Of a stretch of 15,194 bases of DNA, positions 1-7,093 are shown one piece after another. Both the position numbers and the translations under genes were made by a program. The stretch comes from an uncultured Collinsella sp. (GTDB taxonomy: Bacteria; Actinomycetota; Coriobacteriia; Coriobacteriales; Coriobacteriaceae). Positions within the stretch are counted from its first letter, which is position 1. Each line of letters starts with the position of its first letter. The stretch is from NCBI GenBank assembly GCA_902475475.1, contig CABRZY010000023.1, forward strand, positions 1 through 15,194, given 5' to 3'. The notes beneath the pieces were generated by a model. That model was not told the DNA's origin, made no database searches, and saw only the letters and a program-made list of their open reading frames with translations.

Positions 1-740
1 GAAAGATTCGCCCAGCGGAAGAAGTCCCTGCAGCCACCGGTGCCGCACATGTTGGTAATGCTCCACACCATGCCCTTGACGCAATCGGCACGGCCCGAAA
101 TATCAATACCAAGGCCGCTCTTGAGCCACGCCTCGGTCACCGCATAGTACGAGTTGTACGCATAGGCATCTTGAAGTGCTGAGAACTCAACAGGATCGGT
201 GTTGTACGCACCTTGGAAGGCATCCTGCGCGATATGGCCCAGCTCGGTGAGCTGGCCGTTCTCGTACATGGCATTGCTCGTGTTGGAAATCTCGCTACCG
301 CGATCAATCGCATCCTTGAGCATGCTGTATTTTTCGGGGCTGTAGTTGTAGACCTGCTTCATAAACGGAATGAGCGACCAACGACGGTCGAACTGGTAAT
401 AGCCCAGCGCGTTATAACCGTCGCCATACGAAAAGCCTTGGTTGTAGTTGCCATGGCTCTCGTACTTGGTAAAGTACTTCATCTCGGGAGTCACGTTGAC
501 AAACGAAACGCCCTGGACCGACCTCAGCACGCCCGAGAAGGATTGCTGGGTGTAAAGGCCCTTATCGATATCGGTGGCATCCGAGGCTACGCCCGGCGTG
601 GGCTCCTCGGCAGCGGCGGGGTTGCCGTTTACCGAGGGGCTGTTGTGTAACAAGGCGCGGAAACGGCGCCAAACGAAAGCGCCAGCGTCAGGCCCGCGAC
701 AATCGCGGAATGCTTGGGCTGCATAAGATCCTCCCTGCAT
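1..740 (-). CDS. Secreted protein with lysozyme-like domain, N-terminal part (partial, frame broken after the signal peptide)
   Basis: The gene runs off the left edge, so only about 240 residues are seen. The natural start is ATG at 724, preceded by a good ribosome site (AGGGAGGATCTT). It encodes a signal peptide, MQPKHSAIVAGLTLALSFGAVSA, given here only as an N-terminal K/H, a hydrophobic core and an AVSA cleavage site. That frame stops at TAA 631-629. The body frame, which is open to the edge, is one base off; its first in-frame ATG is at 740 and gives no signal peptide. A single missing base near 654 would join the two. The body contains GDGYNALGYYQFDRRWSL, many Tyr and Asn residues, and later KGMVWSITNMCGTGG. 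The spaced YGxxYQ-like and VWS...G patterns resemble phage-type muramidase-like domains, which is inference. Similar domains are common in surface proteins of Coriobacteriia, as far as I recall. Coding is secure; function is not. Confidence 0.6.
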   Translation of the reverse strand, partial: MQGGSYAAQAFRDCRGPDAGAFVWRRFRALLHNSPSVNGNPAAAEEPTPGVASDATDIDKGLYTQQSFSGVLRSVQGVSFVNVTPEMKYFTKYESHGNYNQGFSYGDGYNALGYYQFDRRWSLIPFMKQVYNYSPEKYSMLKDAIDRGSEISNTSNAMYENGQLTELGHIAQDAFQGAYNTDPVEFSALQDAYAYNSYYAVTEAWLKSGLGIDISGRADCVKGMVWSITNMCGTGGCRDFFRWANL

Positions 741-828
741 TGGTGTAGTTAAAGTTCAGTTTGCAAAGATAAAAATAAGTATTGCAGCTCGCCCGTTGTT
801 ACACAACAGCCCCTCGGTAAACGGCAAC
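621..828. repeat. 33-bp perfect inverted repeat flanking 142 bp; candidate invertible segment
   Basis: The left arm 621-653 and the right arm 796-828 are perfect reverse complements over 33 bases. The 142 bp between them (654-795) hold the upstream region, ribosome site, start codon and signal-peptide codons of the minus-strand secreted-protein gene. The left arm is inside the coding region and the right arm is just downstream of the HEPN gene stop at 853. Inversion between the arms would turn the start region away from the body of the gene; in that state no ATG or GTG precedes the body frame before a stop. No recombinase gene is in the window. The alternative is an inverted duplication made during amplification or assembly. 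Confidence 0.75.
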
Positions 829-852
829 AACCCTCCGCGAAATCTTAAGGAA

Positions 853-1272
853 TTAAACAAACTGGTCGTCGGGCGCCAACAGAAGCTCGCCGTAACGCTC
901 CATCAACCCGTCCCTCAACTGGCAGAAAGCAGGGATATAGACGTTCAAGATGCGCTGAATCAAATCTTGAGCGAGCTTGTTGTCATAGATATGGACGTTC
1001 GTATTGCGATCTCTGAGCATATCTAGCCAGGCCACCTCATCAATAAAGTCGTAGAATCGGTAGGACTCCTTCAAGATGGCACGAGGAGACCCCGACGCGG
1101 CAAGCGTGGCGCCCTCATACTCGAGCAGACGCTTAAGGAGCTTCCAGCTCAGTTCAAATTGAAGATTGAACTTATTAATCAATCCACTCTGAACAAAATC
1201 ATTGTTGAGATCCTGATTGGGCGCATCCTCAAGATTCACCAAGGCGCTGGCAAAGTTCTCATATTTTTTCAT
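853..1272 (-). CDS. HEPN-domain protein, HI0074-like nucleotidyltransferase partner (probable toxin of a MNT/HEPN pair)
   Basis: This is a 139-residue, mostly helical protein of the nucleotidyltransferase substrate-binding (HI0074) type. It has FNLQFELSWKLLKRLLEYEG in the first half and DRNTNVHIYD at residues 88-97. The latter holds R89-x4-H94-x-Y96, the RX4HXY arrangement known from HEPN toxins. In those, R and H form the RNase site and the Tyr is the residue adenylylated by the partner MNT enzyme. The ATG at 1272 lies 14 bases inside the end of the nucleotidyltransferase gene, so the two are probably translationally coupled. In the family such pairs act either as toxin-antitoxin modules or as a two-part transferase; the sequence alone does not decide. 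The gene looks intact. Confidence 0.88.
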   Translation of the reverse strand: MKKYENFASALVNLEDAPNQDLNNDFVQSGLINKFNLQFELSWKLLKRLLEYEGATLAASGSPRAILKESYRFYDFIDEVAWLDMLRDRNTNVHIYDNKLAQDLIQRILNVYIPAFCQLRDGLMERYGELLLAPDDQFV

Positions 1273-1546
1273 ACAGAATCACACCATCCCTGGCAATTTC
1301 ATCGAGCAATTGCTGCGATAAGGACTCGTCGAGATTGACGACATCTACATCCAAAAGAGTATCAAGACGCTCCTCGATCAAATATGAGAAACGGCCGAAA
1401 TCCCGGCAACCTGCTACGGCGATGTCAATATCGCTCTTAGGCAAATTGTCACCTCGAGCGCGGGAACCAAACAGCACAACCTTCTCGGCGTCACATTCCC
1501 GAGCAAAAACTTCGATTTGCTTGTACACCTTGTCGAGAGATGCCAT
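1259..1546 (-). CDS. Minimal nucleotidyltransferase (MNT, HI0073-like), probable antitoxin partner
   Basis: This 95-residue protein is a minimal DNA-polymerase-beta-fold nucleotidyltransferase. GSRARGDNLPKSDID at residues 27-41 is the exact GSX10DXD metal and nucleotide site. LLDVDVV near residue 68 supplies the third acidic residue. In HEPN/MNT modules this enzyme transfers AMP from ATP to a Tyr of the HEPN toxin and silences it. I chose ATG at 1546 because AGGGG sits five bases before it; an in-frame GTG at 1552 would add two residues but has poor spacing. The start is eight bases past the stop of the Rrf2 regulator gene, so the three genes should form one transcript. The HEPN gene overlaps its end. 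Confidence 0.9.
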   Translation of the reverse strand: MASLDKVYKQIEVFARECDAEKVVLFGSRARGDNLPKSDIDIAVAGCRDFGRFSYLIEERLDTLLDVDVVNLDESLSQQLLDEIARDGVILYEKI

Positions 1547-1554
1547 TTGCACCC

Positions 1555-1986
1555 CTACAGCTTAATATCGAAGTTGATTTCGGGGACGGCGGCCAAGTCA
1601 GCCAGCGTTACACCGTCGACATAGTTCTCGATGACCTCGTCCAGACCGCGCCAGAACTTGACGGTCGAGCACAGATCGCTGCGGGCGCAACTGTTGTCGA
1701 TGCCGTCGCACGCCACCGGAGCCGTGCTGCCCTCGACGGCGCGCAGAATGTCGCCAGCACGCACCTCGGCCGGGTCCTTGGCCATCATGTAGCCGCCGCC
1801 CTTGCCGCGCACGCTCTTAAGCAGGCCCGCCTTCATAAGCGGACGAACCAGCTGCTCCAGATACTTTTGCGAGATATGCTCGCGGTCTGCAACCTCACGC
1901 AAGGCAATCTTGCCCTCGGCGTCGCCCAAAGCCGCGATATAAATCATCAGCCGGAGGGCATAGCGGCCCTTGGAAGAAATGAGCAT
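1555..1986 (-). CDS. Rrf2-family iron-sulfur transcription regulator (IscR/SufR type)
   Basis: This is a 143-residue Rrf2 protein. It opens with the family's typical MLISSKGRYALRLMIYIA, then a winged helix-turn-helix with REHISQKYLEQLVRPLMKAG (about residues 36-54) and the wing RGKGGGY (60-66). Cys93, Cys100 and Cys106 form the C-x6-C-x5-C cluster-binding loop seen in IscR-like sensors. ATG 1986 is chosen over an upstream in-frame ATG at 2064 because it matches the family N-terminus and follows GGGAGGGTAGGT. The gene is divergent from sufC and shares a palindrome-bearing control region with it, so it very likely controls the suf operon and itself according to iron-sulfur supply. That role is inferred from family and position. 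The MNT/HEPN genes follow in the same direction. Confidence 0.93.
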   Translation of the reverse strand: MLISSKGRYALRLMIYIAALGDAEGKIALREVADREHISQKYLEQLVRPLMKAGLLKSVRGKGGGYMMAKDPAEVRAGDILRAVEGSTAPVACDGIDNSCARSDLCSTVKFWRGLDEVIENYVDGVTLADLAAVPEINFDIKL

Positions 1987-2026
1987 ACCTACCCTCCCAT
2001 CGCATCTGGAACAACATGACCAGGTT

Positions 2027-2081
2027 TGTTTGTCCCAAATCTTAAGTAATTGGGACAAACACAACAGGTTATTTTGTCCCA
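2027..2081. promoter_or_regulatory. Palindromic operator plus extra half-site, likely Rrf2 binding region
   Basis: TGTTTGTCCCAA at 2027-2038 and TTGGGACAAACA at 2050-2061 form a perfect 12-bp inverted repeat with an 11-bp spacer. A further direct half-site, TTTTGTCCCA, lies at 2072-2081. The site sits between the divergent Rrf2 gene and suf operon. That placement makes it the best candidate operator for both directions. The binding protein is inferred. Confidence 0.65.
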
Positions 2082-2102
2082 GAATTTGAAAAGTCGAGTG
2101 GA

Positions 2103-2147
2103 TTAGTCGGGTTTTCCCTTGACTAACGCCGAACCCATAGTAACTTT
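2103..2147 (+). promoter_or_regulatory. Probable suf operon promoter with overlapping TTAGTC/GACTAA repeat
   Basis: TTGACT at 2119-2124 is a good -35 element. TAACTT at 2141-2146, after 16 bases, is a weak -10. The -35 overlaps the right half of a small inverted repeat, TTAGTC 2103-2108 and GACTAA 2121-2126, which could be a second regulator site. A transcript from here would have a leader of about 55-60 bases before sufC. Confidence 0.45.
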
Positions 2148-2210
2148 ATTCCGAGAAGATTCCTAGGGTTTAGTACACCTATGAGTACACCATATACAGA
2201 GAGGGACAGC

Positions 2211-3011
2211 ATGAGCGCAAATCCGCTGCTTTCCATCGATGGTCTGACCGCCTCCGTGGACGAGAAGACCATCCTCCACAACGTCAACCTCAACGTCGCC
2301 GCCGGCGAGACCCACGTGTTGATGGGTCCCAACGGCGCCGGCAAGTCCACCCTCGGCCACCTGGTCATGGGCGACCCCGTCTACACGGTCAACGACGGCC
2401 GTATCGTCTTTGACGGCCAGAACATCACCGAGCTCACCACCGACAAGCGCTCGCGCGCCGGCCTGTTCCTGAGCTTCCAGGCCCCGGTCGAGATTCCGGG
2501 CGTGCCGCTGTCGAGCTTTTTGCGCGCCAGCATCGCCGGCCGCCCCGGCCTGGAGATGAAGGGCAAGGAGTTCCGCCGCCGCGTGAAGGAGCTCGCGGCC
2601 GAGCTCAACATGGATACCGCCTATCTCAACCGCGAGCTGGGCGTGGGCTTCTCGGGCGGCGAGAAGAAGAAGGTCGAGATGCTCCAGCTTTTGCTGTTGC
2701 AGCCCAAGCTCGCCATCCTGGACGAAACCGACTCCGGCCTGGACGTCGACGCCCTTTCCACCGTCAGCCATGGCATGGACGCCTACCGCAAGAGCTGCGA
2801 CGGCTCCATGCTCATCATCACGCACAACACGCGCATCCTGGAGCACCTGGATGTCGACCGCGTCCACGTTATGGTCAAGGGCCACATCGTGCGCGAGGAC
2901 GACGCCTCGCTCATCCCCTGGATCGACAAGAACGGCTTTGAGACCTTCGAGCGCGAGGCCGCCGAGCAGCGCGCCCAGGCCGAGTCTGCCGCTGCCGAGC
3001 AGCAGGCGTAA
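2211..3011 (+). CDS. sufC: SufC, ATPase of the SufBCD iron-sulfur assembly complex
   Basis: This is a 266-residue ABC-type ATPase that powers SufBCD. Walker A GPNGAGKS is at residues 39-46, the FSGGEKKK signature begins at 147, Walker B LAILDE with the SufC-typical TDSGLD is at 167-178, and the switch His is at 205 (IITHNTR). It acts in the cytosol with SufB and SufD. It is slightly longer than the usual roughly 250 residues, owing to an Ala/Glu/Gln-rich tail after residue 247. ATG 2211 follows GAGAGGGACAGC; an in-frame ATG at 2181 lacks a ribosome site and would add ten residues unlike the family. It is the first gene of the operon, with sufB 12 bases downstream. Confidence 0.96.
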   Translation: MSANPLLSIDGLTASVDEKTILHNVNLNVAAGETHVLMGPNGAGKSTLGHLVMGDPVYTVNDGRIVFDGQNITELTTDKRSRAGLFLSFQAPVEIPGVPLSSFLRASIAGRPGLEMKGKEFRRRVKELAAELNMDTAYLNRELGVGFSGGEKKKVEMLQLLLLQPKLAILDETDSGLDVDALSTVSHGMDAYRKSCDGSMLIITHNTRILEHLDVDRVHVMVKGHIVREDDASLIPWIDKNGFETFEREAAEQRAQAESAAAEQQA

Positions 3012-3023
3012 AGGGGCGACGCA

Positions 3024-4458
3024 ATGACCAAGAACCGCACCGAGGTCGCGGACATCGACCGCAGCCTCTACGACTTCACCTGTGGCGAGGAGGGATTCGA
3101 GCGCCTCGACGCCGGCATCACGCCCGACATCGTGCGCGAGATCAGCGCCAAAAAGGACGAGCCGCAGTGGATGCTCGACCTGCGCTTAAAGTCCCTCGAA
3201 ATCTTCAACCGCTTCCCGGATCCGACGTGGGGCCCCTCCATCGAGGGCCTGGACATGGATAACATCGTCACCTACGTCAAGCCCAACACCGACCAAAAGC
3301 ACGACTGGGAGTCGGTGCCCGACGACATCAAGAACACCTTTGAGCGCCTAGGTATCCCCGAGCGCCTCGACGCCGGCATCACGCCCGACATCGTGCGTGA
3401 TGGCAGGCGTCGGCGCGCAGTACGACTCCGAGCTCGTCTACCACAACATGCAGGACACCGCCTCCAAGATGGGCATCGTCTACTCCGGCATCGAGGAGGC
3501 CCTGCACGACCCGCAGTGGGAGCCGCTCATCCACGAGAAGTTTATGACGCTCATCCCGCCCACCGACCACAAGTTTGCGGCCCTGCACGGCGCCGTGTGG
3601 TCGGGCGGCTCGTTTGTCTACGTGCCCAAGGGCACCAAGCTCGATTTTCCGCTGCAGAGCTACTTCCGTCTCAACGCCAAGGGCGCCGGTCAGTTTGAGC
3701 ACACGCTCATCATCGTCGAGGACGATGCCGACCTGCACTTTATCGAGGGTTGCTCCGCGCCCAAGTACAACGTGGCAAACCTCCACGCCGGCGCTGTGGA
3801 GCTCTTTGTGGGCAAGCGCGCGCACCTGCGCTACTCGACCATCGAGAACTGGTCCAAGAACATGTACAACCTCAACACCAAGCGTGCGCGCGTGGACGAG
3901 GACGGCGACATCGAGTGGATCAGCGGCTCCTTCGGCAGCCACGTGGGCTACCTCTACCCCATGAGCGTGCTCAACGGCCGCCGCGCCCGCTCGAGCTTTA
4001 CCGGCATCACCTTTGCCGGCGCCGGTCAGAACCTCGACACCGGCTGCAAGGTCGTGCTCAACGCGCCCGAGACCTCGGCGACCGTCGAGACCAAGGGCAT
4101 CTCCAAGAGCGGCGGCATCCAGACGTTCCGCAGCTCCATCGTGGCCACGCCCAAGGCCGAGGGCTCCAAGGCAACCGTGAGCTGCCAGTCGCTGATGCTC
4201 GACGACCAGAGCCGCTCCGACACTATTCCGGCCATGGACATCCGCGCCAAAAACGTCGACATCGGCCACGAGGCCACCATCGGCCGCATCGGCGACGACA
4301 AGGTGTTCTACCTGATGAGCCGCGGCATCTCGGAGGAAGAGGCCCGCACCATGATCGTCAACGGCTTTGCCAACCCGGTCTCCAAGGAGCTGCCGCTGGA
4401 GTACGCCGTCGAGATGAACAACCTGATCAAGCTCGAGATGGAAGGAGCGATCGGATAA
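3024..4458 (+). pseudogene. sufB: SufB, scaffold of the SufBCD complex, broken by a 39-nt copied segment and frameshift
   Basis: Both parts are clearly SufB. Residues 1-113 (to GIPE, frame of 3024) carry DEPQWMLDLRLKSLEIFN and the pre-helical region. From about 3400 the frame of 3397 continues with AGVGAQYDSELVYHNMQ, the EGCSAPKYN region, SCQSLMLDDQSRSDT and NGFANP to TAA 4456-4458. Between them, 3359-3397 is an exact copy of 3098-3136 (encoding ERLDAGITPDIVR). It replaces what is usually a short link between GIPE and the AGVGAQ strand, and the frame changes there. The upstream frame ends at 3698. The total span of about 1435 bases fits a normal SufB of roughly 475 residues. SufB is normally essential with SUF as the only pathway, so either the sequence is wrong here or function is altered. 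The stop overlaps the sufD start by one base. Confidence 0.88.
3098..3397 (+). repeat. 39-nt exact direct repeat within sufB (3098-3136 and 3359-3397)
   Basis: The two copies are identical over 39 bases and lie 261 bases apart. The first fits SufB normally. The second is out of place and coincides with the reading-frame change. Copy 2 is followed directly by TGATGGCAGGCGTC, where the normal SufB frame resumes. Confidence 0.9.
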
Positions 4459-5786
4459 TGAAACAGACCACCAACACCGCTGCTACCACCCTTGAGCAGG
4501 TCAATGCGATGCCGGCTGCCACTTGGGGTTGGCTCAAGATGAACCAGACCAAGCTCGAACTCTCTAACGAGCTTGCCACCACTCCCACCGAGGCCGTTGA
4601 GGTCGAGGGCTTGGACGAGCAGTTTACTGGCGTGGCAGACGCGTTCGAAGCCGCCATGGACGCCATGGCCGAGCGCTTCCCCGAGCGCCGCGCCTCCGCC
4701 CCCGGCGACGCCGCCGACCGCGCCCGCATCACGCCCGAGACCGAGCTCGACGTGCCCGCCACCTCCGTCTACCAGGCCGGCGCGCTCGACGTGCCCGCCA
4801 CCTCTGTCTACCAGGCCGGCGCCATCAAGCTCGAAGAGGAGCTCTCCCCTGCTGAAGCCTTCGAGACCGGCATGGGCGAGGCTGCCTACGCCTACTTGGC
4901 CGAGCACGCCACCAAGCGCATCGTCATCGATGTGCCCGCATACAAGCACGTCACGGTTACCGTGCGCGTGAGCGGTGTCGATGCCGCCGCGGCCATCGCC
5001 GCCATCGACGTCGTCGCCCGCCCGCAGGCAACGCTCGATCTCGCTCTAGCCCTGGACTCCCCCGTCAACGGCCAAGGCGTCGTGGGCTCCGTGCTGCGCG
5101 TGTGCGCCCACGAGTACGCCACCGTCAACGTGACCTGCACGCAGACACTCGACGACAGCTGGATCGCACTCGACGACACCGGTCTATTCCTAGACGAGGG
5201 CGCGCACGTCAACGTGCAGCACACCGTCCTGGGTGCCGGTGCCAGCGCCACCGGCCTTGCCGGCGACCTGCTGGGCGACACCGCCAAGGTGACCATCGAT
5301 ACCGATTACCTGGGTGCCCGCGAACAGGTGCGCGACTTTAACTACGAGCTGCGACACCGCGGCCGCAAGACCGAGTGCGAGATCGACGCCAACGGCGTGC
5401 TGACCGGTACGTCCAAGAAGGTCTACCGAGGCACCATCGACCTTGTGCATGGCTGCAAGGGCGCAACCGGCACCGAGCGCGAGACGGTGCTCTTGGCCAA
5501 CAAGGGCGTCGACAACAAGACCGTCCCCGTCATCCTCTGCGACGAGGACGACGTCGCCGGCAACCACGGCGCCACCATCGGCCACGTCCGCGACGAGCAG
5601 CTGTTCTACCTCGCCTGCCGCGGCCTTGACCAAAACGCCGCCGAGGACCTGTTCATCCGCGCCAAGCTGGAGGACGCCGCGCTTTCCGCCACCGACGAGC
5701 GCACTCGCGCAGCCGTCGTCCGCCTGGGCAACAACCTGATTGACAACTTGAAGAGGAGCTCGCATGATCGACACCGAGCACGTTAA
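4458..5786 (+). CDS. sufD: SufD, SufB partner in the SufBCD complex
   Basis: This 442-residue protein has the SufB/SufD beta-helix core. DFNYELRHRGRKTECEI and the late VAGNHGATIGHVRDEQLFYLACRGL match the conserved SufD C-terminal part, with His370 at the position of the iron-binding His of this family. N-terminal Ala/Glu-rich helices precede it. ATG 4458 shares a base with the sufB stop (TAATG), so coupling is likely. The open frame continues far upstream only because of GC bias. A 13-residue unit (LDVPATSVYQAGA) is repeated in tandem at residues 97-122, in the linker before the beta-helix, without breaking the frame. The protein ends in HDRHRAR, because the frame runs 23 bases into sufS. Confidence 0.93.
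   Translation: MKQTTNTAATTLEQVNAMPAATWGWLKMNQTKLELSNELATTPTEAVEVEGLDEQFTGVADAFEAAMDAMAERFPERRASAPGDAADRARITPETELDVPATSVYQAGALDVPATSVYQAGAIKLEEELSPAEAFETGMGEAAYAYLAEHATKRIVIDVPAYKHVTVTVRVSGVDAAAAIAAIDVVARPQATLDLALALDSPVNGQGVVGSVLRVCAHEYATVNVTCTQTLDDSWIALDDTGLFLDEGAHVNVQHTVLGAGASATGLAGDLLGDTAKVTIDTDYLGAREQVRDFNYELRHRGRKTECEIDANGVLTGTSKKVYRGTIDLVHGCKGATGTERETVLLANKGVDNKTVPVILCDEDDVAGNHGATIGHVRDEQLFYLACRGLDQNAAEDLFIRAKLEDAALSATDERTRAAVVRLGNNLIDNLKRSSHDRHRAR
4746..4823 (+). repeat. 39-bp tandem repeat inside sufD (two copies, two differences)
   Basis: Copy one is 4746-4784 and copy two is 4785-4823. They differ only at two silent third positions (TCC/TCT and GCG/GCC). Each encodes the same 13 residues. 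Silent-only divergence points to either an older duplication or a join between two strain versions. Confidence 0.92.
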
Positions 5787-7093
5787 ATGCGATACCTGTA
5801 CCGCACCGGAGCCCATGGAGCTCGACGCCAGCGACGAGGCTTCGCGCGGCTGGCCCACCGTAGACATCGAAACCAACCCCTACAAGGCGCAGTTCCCGCT
5901 CTTCCAGCAGCACCCCGAGATCGCCTTCCTCGATAGCGCCGCCACCGCGCAGCGCCCTGCCTGTGTGCTCGACGCCGAGCGCGACTTCTATCAGCGCATG
6001 AACGCCAACCCCCTGCGTGGCCTGTACTCGCTGTCCGTCGAGGCAACCGACCGGCGCCATCGCGAAGGTCCGCCAGCAGATCGCCGACCTCATCGGCGCC
6101 TCACAGGCCAACGAGGTCGTCTTCACCCGCAACACGAGCGAGTCGCTCAACCTGGTCGCCAAGAGCTTTGCACCCACGGTGCTCGAGCCCGGTGACGAGG
6201 TCGTCATCACCATCATGGAGCACCACTCCAACCTGATTCCGTGGCAGCAGGTCTGCCGCGAGACCGGCGCCAAGCTCGTCTACCTCTACCCCACCAAGAC
6301 CGGTCAACTCACCACCGAGGAGGTTCTGTCCAAGGTGGGCCCCAAGACCAAGATCCTGGCCGTGGGTCAGGTTTCTAACGTGCTGGGCGTCGAGAACCCG
6401 GTCAAGAACCTCGGCAAGCTCGTGCACAAGTACGGCGGCTATCTGGTCGTCGACGGCGCACAGTCGCTGCCGCACATGCCGGTCGATGTGGCCGACCTGG
6501 GAGCCGACTTCTTTGCCTTTAGCGCACACAAGGCCATGGGCCCCATGGGCATCGGCGTGCTGTGGGGCAAGATGGACCTGCTGAACGCCATGCCGCCCAT
6601 GCTCACCGGTGGCGAGATGATCGACTCTGTCACCGAGCAGGACGCCGTCTGGGCGCCCGTCCCCGAGAAGTTCGAGGCCGGCACGCAGGACGCCGCCGGC
6701 ATCTTCGCCACGGGCGCCGCCCTTGATTACCTGGTCAACACGGTGGGTTACGAGAACATCCAGGCCCGCGAGCAGGCACTCGTCCACTATCTGATGGGCG
6801 AACTCATGCAGCTCGACTTTGTCCAAATCATCGGTTCCATCTACTGGGACAACCACCACGGCGTTGTGAGCTTTAACGTCAAGGGAATTCACCCGCACGA
6901 CGTCGCGAGCATCATGGACATGGACGGCGTCTGCATCCGCGCCGGCCACCACTGCGCGCAGCCGCTGCTCACCTGGCTGGGCGTCGAGAACCTTGCCTGC
7001 TGCCGCGCCAGCGTGGCCTTCTACAACGACAAGGCCGACATCGACAAGTTCATCGCCGGCCTGCATCACGTTTGGAGCACGTTCAATGGGTAA
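5764..7093 (+). pseudogene. sufS: SufS, cysteine desulfurase, with a frameshift near 6052
   Basis: This is a PLP-dependent class II cysteine desulfurase that moves sulfur from cysteine to SufU and the SufBCD scaffold. The first frame (ATG 5764, after AGGAGCTCGC) gives FLDSAATAQRP and NANPLRGLYSLSVEATD. The frame then changes at GACCGGCGCC (6049-6058) and continues as AIAKVRQQIADLIGA to TAA 7091-7093. Seen later are TRNTSESLNLVA, IMEHHSNLIPWQ, VDGAQSLPHMPVD, the PLP lysine in SAHKAMGPMG (about residue 256) and the catalytic Cys in RAGHHCAQP (about 397). One or four extra bases explain the break. Every catalytic residue remains, so a sequencing error is at least as likely as true inactivation. 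There is no slippery heptamer. The gene overlaps both sufD and sufU. Confidence 0.9.

Noticed and set aside
213..650. Plus-strand open frame of 145 residues
   Set aside because: It is antisense to the secreted-protein gene, whose frame is open to the edge and has recognisable motifs. There is no ribosome site.
621..828. Inverted repeat as a transcription terminator
   Set aside because: The arms are 142 bases apart, with no T-run after either.
3391..3405. Programmed ribosomal frameshifting in sufB
   Set aside because: There is no slippery heptamer, no stop at the shift point and no downstream structure. The copied segment explains the break better.
3750..4457. Upstream extension of the sufD frame across sufB
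   Set aside because: The Arg/Pro/His-rich translation has no family likeness, and sufD has a coupled ATG at 4458.
6046..6060. Programmed frameshifting in sufS
   Set aside because: GACCGGCGCC has no slip-prone repeat. A simple insertion or read error is more likely.
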